Below are positions 45,226 to 54,412 of a stretch of DNA of 64,000 nucleotides, in pieces. The first letter of the stretch is position 1. Each line of letters begins with the position of its first letter. A program made the position numbers and the translations under genes. The notes below the pieces were generated by a model. The model made no database searches. It saw only the letters and a program-made list of their open reading frames with translations, and was not told the origin of the DNA. This DNA is from Hyphomicrobiales bacterium (GTDB taxonomy: Bacteria > Pseudomonadota > Alphaproteobacteria > Rhizobiales > Rhizobiaceae). The stretch covers positions 159,591 through 223,590 of the forward strand of contig UCKS01000008.1 of NCBI GenBank assembly GCA_900473045.1, read 5' to 3'.

Positions 45226-46104
45226 TTGACCAATACCGCAGGCACCATGACGGTGTCGGATGTGATCAACGCCCATTTTGCCGTGCTCACCCGCGCGGAA
45301 AAACAGTTGGCAGCGACGCTTCTCGACAACTATCCGGTTTCCGGACTCGGCAGCATCACGACTGTGGCCGAGAATGCCGGCGTGTCGACGCCGACGGTCG
45401 CCCGCATGGTGCAAAAGATCGGCTTTCGCGGTTTCCCGGATTTCCAGTCGCGGCTTCATCAGGAACTCGAAGCGACCATTTCCAACCCGATCAACAAGCA
45501 TGACCGCTGGGCCGCCAATGCGCCGGGCACACATATCCTCAACCGTTTCGCCGACGCGACGATGAACAATCTGCGCGCGACGCTGGCCCAGCTGGAGACC
45601 GCCGAGTTCGACGGCGCCGCCGCGATGATCGCCGACCGCAAGCGCAATATCTATCTTGTCGGCGGCCGCATCACCCGCGCCCTTGCCGATTATTTCTTCA
45701 CCCATCTCCAGGTCATCCGTTCCGGCGTCACCCAGATCGCCTCCAATTCAAGCTCCTGGCCGCATTACGTGCTCGACATGAAAAAGGGCGATGTCCTGAT
45801 CATGTTCGACATCCGCCGCTACGAACAGGAGATGGAAACGCTGTCGCGCATCGCCCGCGAACGCGGCGTCGAAATCATCCTGTTCACCGACCAGTGGAGT
45901 TCGCCCATTGCCAAGTCGGCGCGGCGCGTCTTCCGCATCCAGATCGAGGCACCTTCGGCCTGGGACAGTTCGGTCGTCACCCTGTTTGCCGTCGAAGCGC
46001 TGATCGAGGCCGTGCAGAGCTCCATCTGGGACGAGACGCATGACCGCATGAAAACGCTCGAAGGCCTGTTCGATTCAACGAGGCTTTTTCGAAAGCCGCT
46101 TTAG
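45226..46104 (+). CDS. MurR/RpiR family transcriptional regulator
   Basis: This 292-residue protein has an N-terminal HTH_6 domain (about 10-85; VAENAGVSTPTVARMVQKIGF) and a C-terminal SIS domain (about 135-265; IYLVGGRITRALADYFF, KKGDVLIMFDIRRYEQE). The start is probably TTG at 45226 behind TTAGGGGATGAA; an ATG at 45247 is the alternative. It is divergent from the N-formylglutamate amidohydrolase-permease-ligase genes and co-directional with the ABC importer that follows, so it is well placed to control both. SIS domains usually sense phosphosugars; the ligand here is unknown. Confidence 0.9.
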   Translation: MTNTAGTMTVSDVINAHFAVLTRAEKQLAATLLDNYPVSGLGSITTVAENAGVSTPTVARMVQKIGFRGFPDFQSRLHQELEATISNPINKHDRWAANAPGTHILNRFADATMNNLRATLAQLETAEFDGAAAMIADRKRNIYLVGGRITRALADYFFTHLQVIRSGVTQIASNSSSWPHYVLDMKKGDVLIMFDIRRYEQEMETLSRIARERGVEIILFTDQWSSPIAKSARRVFRIQIEAPSAWDSSVVTLFAVEALIEAVQSSIWDETHDRMKTLEGLFDSTRLFRKPL

Positions 46105-46113
46105 GAGGAGAAA

Positions 46114-46209
46114 GTGCTGACCGACGCGACGCCGGGTCATCCGGTGCGGGGATGCCGTGATCTGCAATTCGAAGACAAATACGTGACGCCGGCATCCAGG
46201 CGGAAGTAA
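46114..46209 (+). CDS. Candidate 31-residue peptide or gene remnant
   Basis: A GTG at 46114 lies seven bases after AGGAGGAG, a full-strength Shine-Dalgarno directly behind the RpiR stop. The frame begins MLTDATPGHPVRGCRDLQ, continues for 31 codons and ends in TAA at 46207. There is no hydrophobic segment. It could be a real leader peptide, or the start of a once longer gene lost by deletion, since the ribosome site is far stronger than chance would require. I do not recognise a family. Confidence 0.35.
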   Translation: MLTDATPGHPVRGCRDLQFEDKYVTPASRRK

Positions 46210-46345
46210 ATTTTGAAAATGAAATGAAGGTGTTCCGCCTGCGAACGTCTGGTCGCAAAGGAGACAACACCTGTCACATAAGCTTCATCGGACCCCAGTA
46301 TCAGCTTCATCGAAGTTGACTGATATAACCACAAGGAGAAGACCA

Positions 46346-47449
46346 GTGATTTCACACATGCGCCGCCTGCTTTCGCTTTCGACCGCAATGGTCATGGCAT
46401 CGACTGCCATCGCCGCTGCCGAGCCAAGCGCCGAACTGATCGCCGCTGCCAAGGCAGAAGGCACCCTGACGACCATCGCCCTGCCCCACGACTGGTGCGG
46501 CTACGGCGGCGTCATCGAAGGCTTCAAGGCCAAGTACGGCCTGACCGTCAACGAACTGAACCCGGACGCCGGTTCGGGCGACGAAATCGAAGCCATCAAG
46601 GCCAACAAGAACAACAAGGGCGACCAGGCTCCTGACGTGATCGACGTCGGCCTGTCGTTCGGCCCGTCCGCCAAGGCCGAAGGCCTGATCCAGCCGTACA
46701 AGGTTGCAACCTGGGATTCGATCCCGGACACGGCCAAGGACGCTGAAGGCTACTGGTACGGCGACTATTACGGCGTCATGGCCTTCGAAGTGAACAAGGA
46801 CCTCGTCAAAGAAAGCCCGAAGGATTGGGCCGACCTGTTGAAGCCGGAATACGCCAACATGGTGGCTCTCGCCGGCGACCCGCGCACGGCAAACCAGGCA
46901 ATCTCCGGCGTTTTCGCAGCTGGCCTTTCGGGTGCCAGCGGTGACGTTGCCAAGTCTGGCGAAGCAGGCCTTGCCTTCTTCAAGGAACTGAATGCCAAGG
47001 GCAATTTCGTTCCGGTCATCGGCAAGTCGGCTCCGCTCGCTCAGGGCACGACCCCGATCATCCTGCGGTGGGACTACAATGCGCTGTCCGACCGCGACAC
47101 GCTTGCCGGCAACCCGCCGGTCGACGTCGTCATCCCGGCCTCGGGTGTCGTTGCCGGCGTCTACGTCCAGGCAATTTCGGCCTACGCTCCACATCCGAAC
47201 GCTGCAAAGCTGTGGATGGAATACCTGTATTCCGACGAAGGTCAGCTCGGCTGGCTGAAGGGCTATTGCCATCCGATCCGCTTCAATGATCTTGCCAAGA
47301 ACAACAAGATCCCGAAGGAACTGCTCGACAAGCTGCCGCCGGCCGCTGCCTATGAAAAGGCCGTGTTCCCGACGCTCGAACAGCAGGAAGCCTACAAGGA
47401 AGTCATCACCAAGGGCTGGGATACAGTCGTTGGCGCCAACGTACAGTAA
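46346..47449 (+). CDS. ABC transporter periplasmic substrate-binding protein
   Basis: This 367-residue family 1 extracellular solute-binding protein (PotD/Fbp-like fold class) has a signal peptide (about 1-27, ending AIAAAE). The mature protein begins SAELIAAAKAEGTL, typical of iron(III), thiamine, polyamine and phosphonate binding proteins. Start is GTG at 46346 after AAGGAGAAGACCA. It heads a complete importer with two permeases and an ATPase. The substrate is not evident; the neighbouring amine genes make an amine or small cationic compound a reasonable guess. Confidence 0.9.
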   Translation: MISHMRRLLSLSTAMVMASTAIAAAEPSAELIAAAKAEGTLTTIALPHDWCGYGGVIEGFKAKYGLTVNELNPDAGSGDEIEAIKANKNNKGDQAPDVIDVGLSFGPSAKAEGLIQPYKVATWDSIPDTAKDAEGYWYGDYYGVMAFEVNKDLVKESPKDWADLLKPEYANMVALAGDPRTANQAISGVFAAGLSGASGDVAKSGEAGLAFFKELNAKGNFVPVIGKSAPLAQGTTPIILRWDYNALSDRDTLAGNPPVDVVIPASGVVAGVYVQAISAYAPHPNAAKLWMEYLYSDEGQLGWLKGYCHPIRFNDLAKNNKIPKELLDKLPPAAAYEKAVFPTLEQQEAYKEVITKGWDTVVGANVQ

Positions 47450-47464
47450 GACTGTCGCAACAAG

Positions 47465-47497
47465 GCCTTCCCGCGACTGCGCGGGGAGGCTATTTTT
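47465..47497 (+). terminator. Attenuator hairpin between binding protein and permease genes
   Basis: GCCTTCCCGCG-ACTG-CGCGGGGAGGC forms an 11-pair stem (one G-U) followed by TATTTTTC. It lies in the 72-bp gap of one operon, so it likely gives partial termination and keeps binding-protein mRNA in excess over the membrane components. Confidence 0.75.
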
Positions 47498-47521
47498 CAA
47501 TTTTCACAAGACGGTTTCGCG

Positions 47522-48394
47522 ATGAGCGCCAACAGGGCCATTGATTTGAAGAAGAAGGCCATCGACTGGCTCGGCATCACGCCGTTCCTGTTGTTTGCCG
47601 TGATGTTCCTGATTGCCCCGACGCTCTACCTCGTCACCGGCGCCTTCCTCAATCCGGCAGGCGAATTCACTCTCGAGAACATTGGCGGGTTGTTTACCGA
47701 CAAGATTCTGGCGTCCTACTGGATCTCCATCAAGATCAGCCTGGCATCCTCGATCGGCGGTGCGCTGATTGGTTTCTGGCTCGCCTGGGCCGTGGTGCTC
47801 GGCGGCCTGCCCTCCTGGATCCGCTCGTCACTGCTGACGTTTTCCGGCGTCGCATCCAATTTTGCCGGCGTGCCGCTTGCCTTCGCCTTTCTGGCAACGT
47901 TGGGCCGCACCGGTCTCGTCACCATGTTGCTGCGCGACTGTTTCGGCATCAATCTCTATGCCTCCGGCTTCAATCTGTTGAGCTTCGTCGGCCTGACGCT
48001 GACCTACATGTATTTCCAGATCCCGCTAATGGTGCTGATCATCACGCCGGCGCTTGACGGCCTGAAGAAGGAATGGCGCGAAGCTGCCGAAATTCTTGGC
48101 GCGACCAATACGCAATACTGGACCAAGGTCGCCATGCCGATCCTGTTCCCGAGCATCCTTGGCACGACGCTGCTTCTGTTCGCCAATGCTTTCGGCGCGA
48201 TTGCGACGGCGTATTCGCTGACCGGATCGACGTTCAACATCGTGCCGATCCAGCTCTACGCCCAGATCCGCGGTGACGTTCTGCACAATCCCAATCTCGG
48301 TTATGCCCTCGCGCTCGGCATGATCGTCATTACCGGCATTTCCAACCTCATCTACATCTGGCTGCGCATGCGCGCCGAACGGTGGCAGAAATGA
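47522..48394 (+). CDS. ABC transporter permease (PotB/PotH-like)
   Basis: This 290-residue inner-membrane protein has about six hydrophobic segments and a BPD_transp_1 domain. The EAA loop that contacts the ATPase reads EWREAAEILGATNTQYW followed by KVAMPILFPSILG. It is the first of two permease subunits and overlaps the second by 4 bp (ATGA). The pair forms the membrane pore for the upstream binding protein. Confidence 0.9.
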   Translation: MSANRAIDLKKKAIDWLGITPFLLFAVMFLIAPTLYLVTGAFLNPAGEFTLENIGGLFTDKILASYWISIKISLASSIGGALIGFWLAWAVVLGGLPSWIRSSLLTFSGVASNFAGVPLAFAFLATLGRTGLVTMLLRDCFGINLYASGFNLLSFVGLTLTYMYFQIPLMVLIITPALDGLKKEWREAAEILGATNTQYWTKVAMPILFPSILGTTLLLFANAFGAIATAYSLTGSTFNIVPIQLYAQIRGDVLHNPNLGYALALGMIVITGISNLIYIWLRMRAERWQK

Positions 48395-49179
48395 AGACAC
48401 AAAAAATCGGCGCCTGGCTCGCGATTTTCTTCGGGGCGTCCTATTTCATCGTGCCGCTGATCGCCACCTTCGAATTCTCGCTGCGCATGCGCCGCGGCGA
48501 ATATTCCTTCGATGCCTATCGCTCGGTGTTTTCCGACGTTCAGTTCCGCGAATCCTTCAGCTACTCGATCGTGATGGCGATCCTCACGATTATCTTCGGT
48601 GTGCTTCTGGTCGTGCCGACCGCCTACTGGGTTCGTCTGCGCTTGCCACAGATGCGGCCGGTGGTCGAGTTCATCACGCTGATGCCGCTGGTCATCCCCG
48701 CCATCGTCATCGTCTTCGGCTATCTGCGGATCTACAATTCCTCCTCGTACATCCCGTTCACGGGTTCGGCGCGCGGCACCGATGCGCTTTTGATGTTTTC
48801 CTTCATGACGCTGTCCCTGCCTTACATGTACCGCTCGGTCGATACCGCCATGCGCACCATCGACGTCGGCACCTTGACGGAAGCGGCCCAAAGCCTCGGC
48901 GCCTCCTGGCCGACCATCATGTTCAAATGTATTTTTCCGAATGTCATGAGCGGCGTTCTGTCCGGCGCCTTCATCACCTTTGCCATCGTCATCGGCGAGT
49001 TCACCATGCCGTCGCTGCTCAACCGCCCGGCCTTCGGTCCCTACCTGCAGCTGATCGGCGCCAACCGCGCCTATGAGCCGCCGGCCCTCGCCGTCATTGC
49101 GTTTGCCATCACCTGGGGGTGCATGGTTCTTCTGCAGCTCGTTTCCCGTTTCAGCAAATCGGCTCCTTCCAAGCCATAA
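48391..49179 (+). CDS. ABC transporter permease (PotC/PotI-like)
   Basis: This is a 262-residue membrane protein with about six hydrophobic segments. The EAA loop is LTEAAQSLGASWPTIM followed by FKCIFPNVMSGVLSG. The start ATG at 48391 overlaps the previous stop; a GTG three codons earlier (48382) is also open. It is the second permease subunit of the importer, ending 14 bp before the ATPase gene. Confidence 0.9.
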   Translation: MKTQKIGAWLAIFFGASYFIVPLIATFEFSLRMRRGEYSFDAYRSVFSDVQFRESFSYSIVMAILTIIFGVLLVVPTAYWVRLRLPQMRPVVEFITLMPLVIPAIVIVFGYLRIYNSSSYIPFTGSARGTDALLMFSFMTLSLPYMYRSVDTAMRTIDVGTLTEAAQSLGASWPTIMFKCIFPNVMSGVLSGAFITFAIVIGEFTMPSLLNRPAFGPYLQLIGANRAYEPPALAVIAFAITWGCMVLLQLVSRFSKSAPSKP

Positions 49180-49193
49180 GGTATTGATCGTCC

Positions 49194-50258
49194 ATGTCCT
49201 TTCTCGAACTCGCCGGTATTCAGAAGAGCTTTGGCCCCGTACAGGTGGTCAAGGATTTCGACATGACCATCGAAAAGGGAGAATTCGTCTCCTTTCTCGG
49301 ACCGTCAGGCTGTGGCAAGACGACAATCCTGCGCATGATCGCCGGCTTCGAGACGCCGACGGCCGGAACGGTCATCATCAACGGCCGCAACCAGAATGAG
49401 CTGAAGCCGAACCAGCGCAATATCGGCATGGTGTTCCAGGCCTATGCGCTGTTTCCGAACATGACCGTGCACGACAATGTCGCCTTCGGCCTGAAAATCG
49501 CCGGCATGGACAAATCGGCGGTCGATGCCCGCGTCAAGGAAATGCTGGGCCTGATCCATCTCGACCATCTCGCAGACCGCTACCCCTACCAGATGTCCGG
49601 CGGCCAGCAGCAGCGCGTGGCGCTTGCCCGCGCCCTGGCACCCAAGCCGCAGGTCCTGTTGCTCGACGAGCCGCTGTCGGCGCTCGATGCCAAGATCCGC
49701 GTATCGCTGCGCGAAGAAATTCGCATGATCCAGCAGCAGCTTGGCATCACCACGGTTTTCGTCACCCATGACCAGGAAGAAGCCCTGTCGATCTCCGACC
49801 GCATCGTCGTGATGAACGGCGGACGCGCCGACCAGATCGGCACGCCGTTCGACATCTACAACAAGCCGGCCACCCGTTTCGTCGCCTCGTTCGTCGGAAC
49901 GCTCAACCTGATCGAAGCCAAGGTCGTCGATCCAGCAACGAACCGGATCGTCATCGGCGACCAGGAGATCACGCTGCGCGAGCCGCTCGGCTCGATTGCC
50001 AAGGCCGGCGACAAGGTTTCGCTGGCGCTGCGCCCGGAAGCAGGATCGATCGCCGAAGGCGCCAAGGGCGACACCGCGCTCACCGGCGCAGTCGTGTCCT
50101 CGAACTTCCTCGGCTCGGTCATCCGCACCCGCATGAAGGTCGGCGACGCCGTCATCTCCTTCGACATGTTCAACGCGCCGGGCCTGATGCCCCCGGCTGT
50201 GAGCGAGATCGCCACATTGCGCTTTACCGCAAGCGACCTGCTGATCATCCGCGAATAG
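49194..50258 (+). CDS. ABC transporter ATP-binding protein (PotA/FbpC-like)
   Basis: This is a 354-residue importer ATPase with Walker A GPSGCGKTT, Q-loop VFQAYALFPNMTV, signature MSGGQQQRVALARAL, Walker B LLLDEPLSALD and switch His in VTHDQEEAL. The C-terminal 110 residues form a TOBE_2 regulatory domain (LRPEAGSIAE). This subunit type serves polyamine, iron(III) and phosphonate importers. It closes the operon and is followed by a strong terminator. Confidence 0.93.
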   Translation: MSFLELAGIQKSFGPVQVVKDFDMTIEKGEFVSFLGPSGCGKTTILRMIAGFETPTAGTVIINGRNQNELKPNQRNIGMVFQAYALFPNMTVHDNVAFGLKIAGMDKSAVDARVKEMLGLIHLDHLADRYPYQMSGGQQQRVALARALAPKPQVLLLDEPLSALDAKIRVSLREEIRMIQQQLGITTVFVTHDQEEALSISDRIVVMNGGRADQIGTPFDIYNKPATRFVASFVGTLNLIEAKVVDPATNRIVIGDQEITLREPLGSIAKAGDKVSLALRPEAGSIAEGAKGDTALTGAVVSSNFLGSVIRTRMKVGDAVISFDMFNAPGLMPPAVSEIATLRFTASDLLIIRE

Positions 50259-50284
50259 CCGCAACACCCGAAAAAATATGTTTC

Positions 50285-50321
50285 AGGCGACGGATTTTCA
50301 GGAAAAATCTGTCGCCTTTTT
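50285..50321 (+). terminator. Rho-independent terminator of the ABC importer operon
   Basis: AGGCGAC-GGATTTT pairs with AAAATC-GTCGCCT with a small internal bulge, around a CAGG-containing loop, followed by TTTTTC. It lies 27 bp after the ATPase stop and isolates the operon from the FMN riboswitch downstream. Confidence 0.8.
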
Positions 50322-50384
50322 CATTGTACGCGTCGCTCGCCGCATTTGACGCCCGCCAGCCAATCCTTATAGTTGACCTCGCAC

Positions 50385-50545
50385 GTTCTCAGGGCGGGGT
50401 GAAACTCCCCACCGGCGGTAACGGGAAGCAATTCCCGGAGCCCGCGAGCGCTTCCTGTTCCTATGTTTGCATAGAGATATGAAGGTCAGCAGATCCGGTT
50501 GAATTCCGGAGCCGACGGTTAGAGTCCGGATGAAAGAGAGCAAGC
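50385..50545 (+). promoter_or_regulatory. FMN riboswitch (RFN element)
   Basis: The conserved core is complete: AGGGCGGGGTGAAACTCCCC, ACCGGCGGTA, GAGCCCGCGAGCG, then GGTCAGCAGATCCGGT, GAGCCGACGGTTAGAGTCC and GGATGAAAGAGAG. The variable arm between GAGCG and GGTCAGCAG is about 38 bases. It lies 70 bp upstream of ribH and should switch it off when FMN is abundant, probably at translation initiation because no clear terminator hairpin precedes the ATG. Confidence 0.96.
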
Positions 50546-50611
50546 AGACAGAGTGGCACCTTGTCAAAAAGGGGTCTCCGCGCCTGCGTGTTCGCCCAAG
50601 GGGATCATTGA

Positions 50612-51115
<504 letters not shown>

Positions 51116-51209
51116 TACCAAGCCGGTGCGGCATCCGAAGGGACGCCGCACCGGTTCTGTCCTGCGCGCATCGATAAATCGGGACACCCTGCCGGCCCCG
51201 GCAAGGCGA

Positions 51210-52868
51210 TCAGGTACGGATATACCCAATCCCTTTCTTCTCAATCTCGTCCACCGACTCCTCATATCCCGCATCTGCATAGCGGATAACGCCGAGCGAC
51301 GTGTCATTGGTCAGCGCATGGCTGAGCCGCTCTTCGCCTGCCTGCGTTCCATCCGCGATAACAGTCACGCCGCAGCTGGTCATATAGCCGGCATAACCGC
51401 CGCCGCCGGAATGGACGACGACCAGATCGGCCATCGACGAGCAGAGCAGCATGGCGTCAAGCAGCGGCCAGTCGGCAATGGCGTCGGAACCGTCCTTCAT
51501 CCGCTCGGTCATGATGTTCGGATGCGCCATGGCACCGGCATCGAGATGATCGCGGGAGAAGGCGATCGGCCCCTTGAGCTCACCGGAAGCGACCAGCGCG
51601 TTGACGGCCAACGCAAGCTCGGTGCGCTCGCCATGGCCAAGCCAGGCAATGCGGGCGGGCAGGCCTTCGAACGGCACGTTTTCACGCGCCAGCTTGATCC
51701 AGTTGGTGACGATCCTGTTGTCGGGGAACATCTTCAGCAAGAGGTCATCGATGCGGGCGATATCGCTCTCCTCACCGGACAGCGCCATCCAGCGGAACGG
51801 CCCGATGGCGCGGGCAAACAGCGGCCTGAGGTAAGCCTCGGTAAAGATGCGGATGTCGAAGGCATTGGCGACGCCACCTTCCCGCGCCTGGGTGCGGATC
51901 AGGTTGCCGTTGTCGAACACCTCCGCACCCTTGGCCTGGAATTCGAGCATGGCCTTGACATGGTCGACGATCGAAGCGCGGCTGGCGGCCATCAGCTGCC
52001 CTTGCCCGTCAACGCGCAGCCGCTTGACCTCCTCAATGCTCATGCCCTTCGGCACGTAGCCGTAGACGAGGTCGTGTGCCGAGGTCTGGTCCGTGACGAT
52101 ATCCGGCACGATGCCGCGTTTGGCGATTTCCGGATAAAGGACAGCCGCATTGCCGACGAGGCCAATCGAGGTGGCACGCTTTTCCTTGACGGCCAGATCG
52201 ATCATTGCCAGCGCCGTATCGAGATCCGGCGCCACATGTTCGAGATAGCCGATCGCCTTGCGCTTCTCCGCCCGCACCGGGTCGATATCGATGCACAGGA
52301 TCGCCGCTCCCGCCATCCGGCCCGCCAGCGGCTGCGCACCGCCCATACCGCCCAAGCCAGCGGTCAGAATGAAGCGACCGGCTAAATCGCCGCCATAGCG
52401 GTTTTCGGCAATGCGCATGAAGATTTCATAGGTGCCCTGGATGACGCCCTGGCTGCCGATATATTGCCAGGCGCCGGCCGTTAGCCCGCCCCAGCAGATC
52501 AGCCCCTGTTTCTCCAGCTCATAGAACACCTCGGCCTTTGCCCATTGGCCGACGATATTGCAATTGGCCATGATCACCAGCGGCGCCTTGGCATGGGTCT
52601 TCAGGAGCGCGACCGGCTTGCCGGACTGGATAACCAGTGTCTGGTCCTCGTCCATTTCCAACATGGTTTTCACGATTGCCCGATGGGACGCCCAATTGCG
52701 CGCCGCCTTGCCGAGCGCCGCATAGACGATCAGATTGTCCGGATCCTCGCCGACCGAGAGTACGTTTTCCAGCAACCGCAACAACGCCTCCTGCCGCCAG
52801 CCCTTGGCACGCAGTTCCGGGCCGCCGGGGATGGGAAAGTTCGGGTGACGGGGATTGGCCTTCGGCAT
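51210..52868 (-). CDS. Urocanase family enzyme, probable thiourocanate hydratase
   Basis: This 552-residue urocanate hydratase homologue has the N-terminal AKGWRQEALLR block, the NAD+ site TAGLGGMGGAQPLAG (169-183) and VTDQTSAHD. It departs from the histidine-pathway enzyme where urocanases have ARICWLGYGER: here residues 406-415 read RIAWLGHGER, so the active-site cysteine is Ala408. It lies in one strand run with an MIO-less ammonia-lyase homologue, a DUF917 desulfurase, a hydantoinase and an N-carbamoyl hydrolase. This set matches ergothioneine catabolism, where the second step hydrates thiourocanate to a thiohydantoin-propionate. Genuine HutU is the alternative. Confidence 0.8.
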   Translation of the reverse strand: MPKANPRHPNFPIPGGPELRAKGWRQEALLRLLENVLSVGEDPDNLIVYAALGKAARNWASHRAIVKTMLEMDEDQTLVIQSGKPVALLKTHAKAPLVIMANCNIVGQWAKAEVFYELEKQGLICWGGLTAGAWQYIGSQGVIQGTYEIFMRIAENRYGGDLAGRFILTAGLGGMGGAQPLAGRMAGAAILCIDIDPVRAEKRKAIGYLEHVAPDLDTALAMIDLAVKEKRATSIGLVGNAAVLYPEIAKRGIVPDIVTDQTSAHDLVYGYVPKGMSIEEVKRLRVDGQGQLMAASRASIVDHVKAMLEFQAKGAEVFDNGNLIRTQAREGGVANAFDIRIFTEAYLRPLFARAIGPFRWMALSGEESDIARIDDLLLKMFPDNRIVTNWIKLARENVPFEGLPARIAWLGHGERTELALAVNALVASGELKGPIAFSRDHLDAGAMAHPNIMTERMKDGSDAIADWPLLDAMLLCSSMADLVVVHSGGGGYAGYMTSCGVTVIADGTQAGEERLSHALTNDTSLGVIRYADAGYEESVDEIEKKGIGYIRT

Positions 52869-52969
52869 CTTGGTCTTTCCTTTTTCCTATCTGCAATCGC
52901 ATCCTTGCTTTTTGCACGCCGCGCTCGTGGTGCGTTCGCGCAAGGAGGAAGCACAGCACCATTTGTCTT

Positions 52970-53299
52970 TCACTTTGGCGGGAGCGAGAGAACATGAGCG
53001 AACGCCGCATCGAGCAGGCGCTTGCGCAGTGCATCGTCGCTGAAGGCAGCCGGGCCAGCACGCACCCAGCCATTCATCCGCCGGTCGCCCATCACCATCA
53101 GCTCGATGCCGTCGATCGCCAGCGCCCAGCCATCATTGCCCTTGCCGAGGCGCACCAGCATTCCGTCGTTGCGCGCGCCGCACAGCAGACGACCGTCGAG
53201 GAGGAACGCAAGGCCGCCGAACATCGGCTTCTCGGAAAGCCCCGGTCTTTCGCCAAGCTCCTGCCTGATCAGTTCCTCAAGACCGGCATCGCGCGACAC
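52970..53299 (-). CDS. TfoX N-terminal domain protein
   Basis: This is a 109-residue single-domain protein. The segment GLSEKPMFGGLAFLLDGRLLCGARNDGMLVRLG is a typical TfoX_N (Sxy-like) core, though the C-terminal TfoX domain is absent. It starts 12 bp after the DUF917 stop and ends 101 bp before the urocanase homologue, inside the presumed ergothioneine operon. TfoX_N proteins of this size are widespread in rhizobia with no known role; whether it takes part in the pathway or is a passenger is unknown. Confidence 0.85.
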   Translation of the reverse strand: MSRDAGLEELIRQELGERPGLSEKPMFGGLAFLLDGRLLCGARNDGMLVRLGKGNDGWALAIDGIELMVMGDRRMNGWVRAGPAAFSDDALRKRLLDAAFAHVLSLPPK

Positions 53300-53311
53300 A
53301 GCACATTCCCC

Positions 53312-54412
53312 CTATGACTGTCCGGACAAGGCGTAGCGCGCAATATCAATGCCCATCGCCTTTTCCACCGGCGGATAGACGCTCGGATCGAGCACGCTGG
53401 AGGCGAGCGGAATGACGGTCTTGGGCACATGCAGCACGAAAATCCTCATGCCAGCCTGCAGCTGGCCAACGCTCAACGGCTCGCCCTCCGGCGACAGCGT
53501 GGTGATGACGTCGGGGAAGGTCGCCAGCCGCGTGCCGCCGGCATTCTCGACGGCCATGTATTCGTTCATGACGTGGAGTACCGTTGAGTCATCGCCCTTG
53601 CCGAGCGTCACCGTACCGATATCGAAGGCTTCCTTGGTGTAGACGACGGACTTGTCAGTGATCACGCCTTCCGCAAGGATCGTGCCGTTGGTGGTTTTCG
53701 CGATCGTGTCGATGATGGCGCTTCCACCCCTGCCTTCCGCCGCGATGATTGCCTCACCCAGAGTCAAGGCCAGCGAAATGCCGCCAAGGGCCGCATTCCT
53801 GCGGACATAGGATGCCCGCAGCGGATTGCGGCACGAGGCGATGAAGCCGCCGGACATGTCGGAGGCGGTGCGCAGGATCGGCGAGACCTTTGCCGTCGCG
53901 CCACGCACGACCAGCTCGATATAGCGATTTTCGTCGCGATTGCCGCCGACGGCCGTCTGGATCATCTGTTCCGGCGAGCCCGCCATGCCGATCGAGCCCA
54001 TGTCACCGGTCGGATGCGCCCGCATATCGCCGACGGCGTCCAGAACCTTGGTGCCGAGGATGGCCGATGGCAGCCAGCCGTTCAACGTCGAGGACTTGCC
54101 GTTTTGCCCGACCATCAGCGCGGAAACCTTTTCGCCCAGCGCCTCCTGCAGCAATTCGACCGCCTTGACGTAATCGATACCGCGCATTTCCCAAGGCGTG
54201 GTCGAGGCCGGCGCGCCAATGGCCGCCGCCGTCGCCACCCAGTCGTCATCAGATAGCTCGTCGATGGAGACCAGTTCCGGCTTGCCGATCGAGACGGCGG
54301 CATAGCCGAGCATCCGGCCATGATCAGCCCAGCCGCCACCGCCGGCCGCATAGACCGAGCCGCCCTTGACGGCCGCTTCGACGTCCTTTTCCGTGAGTAT
54401 CCGGCCCATCAT
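53312..54412 (-). CDS. DUF917 family protein, probable thiohydantoin desulfurase
   Basis: This is a 366-residue DUF917 protein (Pfam S-Me-THD family). The N-terminal AAGGGGWADHGRMLGYA and the GSIGMAGSPEQMIQTAVGG blocks are characteristic. DUF917 was characterised as the new enzyme type in bacterial ergothioneine breakdown that replaces sulfur by oxygen in the thiohydantoin intermediate, releasing sulfide. The gene overlaps the N-carbamoyl hydrolase by 4 bp, which ties it to the hydantoin half of the pathway. Other DUF917 proteins sit with hydantoinases, so a different hydantoin substrate is possible. Confidence 0.82.
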   Translation of the reverse strand: MMGRILTEKDVEAAVKGGSVYAAGGGGWADHGRMLGYAAVSIGKPELVSIDELSDDDWVATAAAIGAPASTTPWEMRGIDYVKAVELLQEALGEKVSALMVGQNGKSSTLNGWLPSAILGTKVLDAVGDMRAHPTGDMGSIGMAGSPEQMIQTAVGGNRDENRYIELVVRGATAKVSPILRTASDMSGGFIASCRNPLRASYVRRNAALGGISLALTLGEAIIAAEGRGGSAIIDTIAKTTNGTILAEGVITDKSVVYTKEAFDIGTVTLGKGDDSTVLHVMNEYMAVENAGGTRLATFPDVITTLSPEGEPLSVGQLQAGMRIFVLHVPKTVIPLASSVLDPSVYPPVEKAMGIDIARYALSGQS

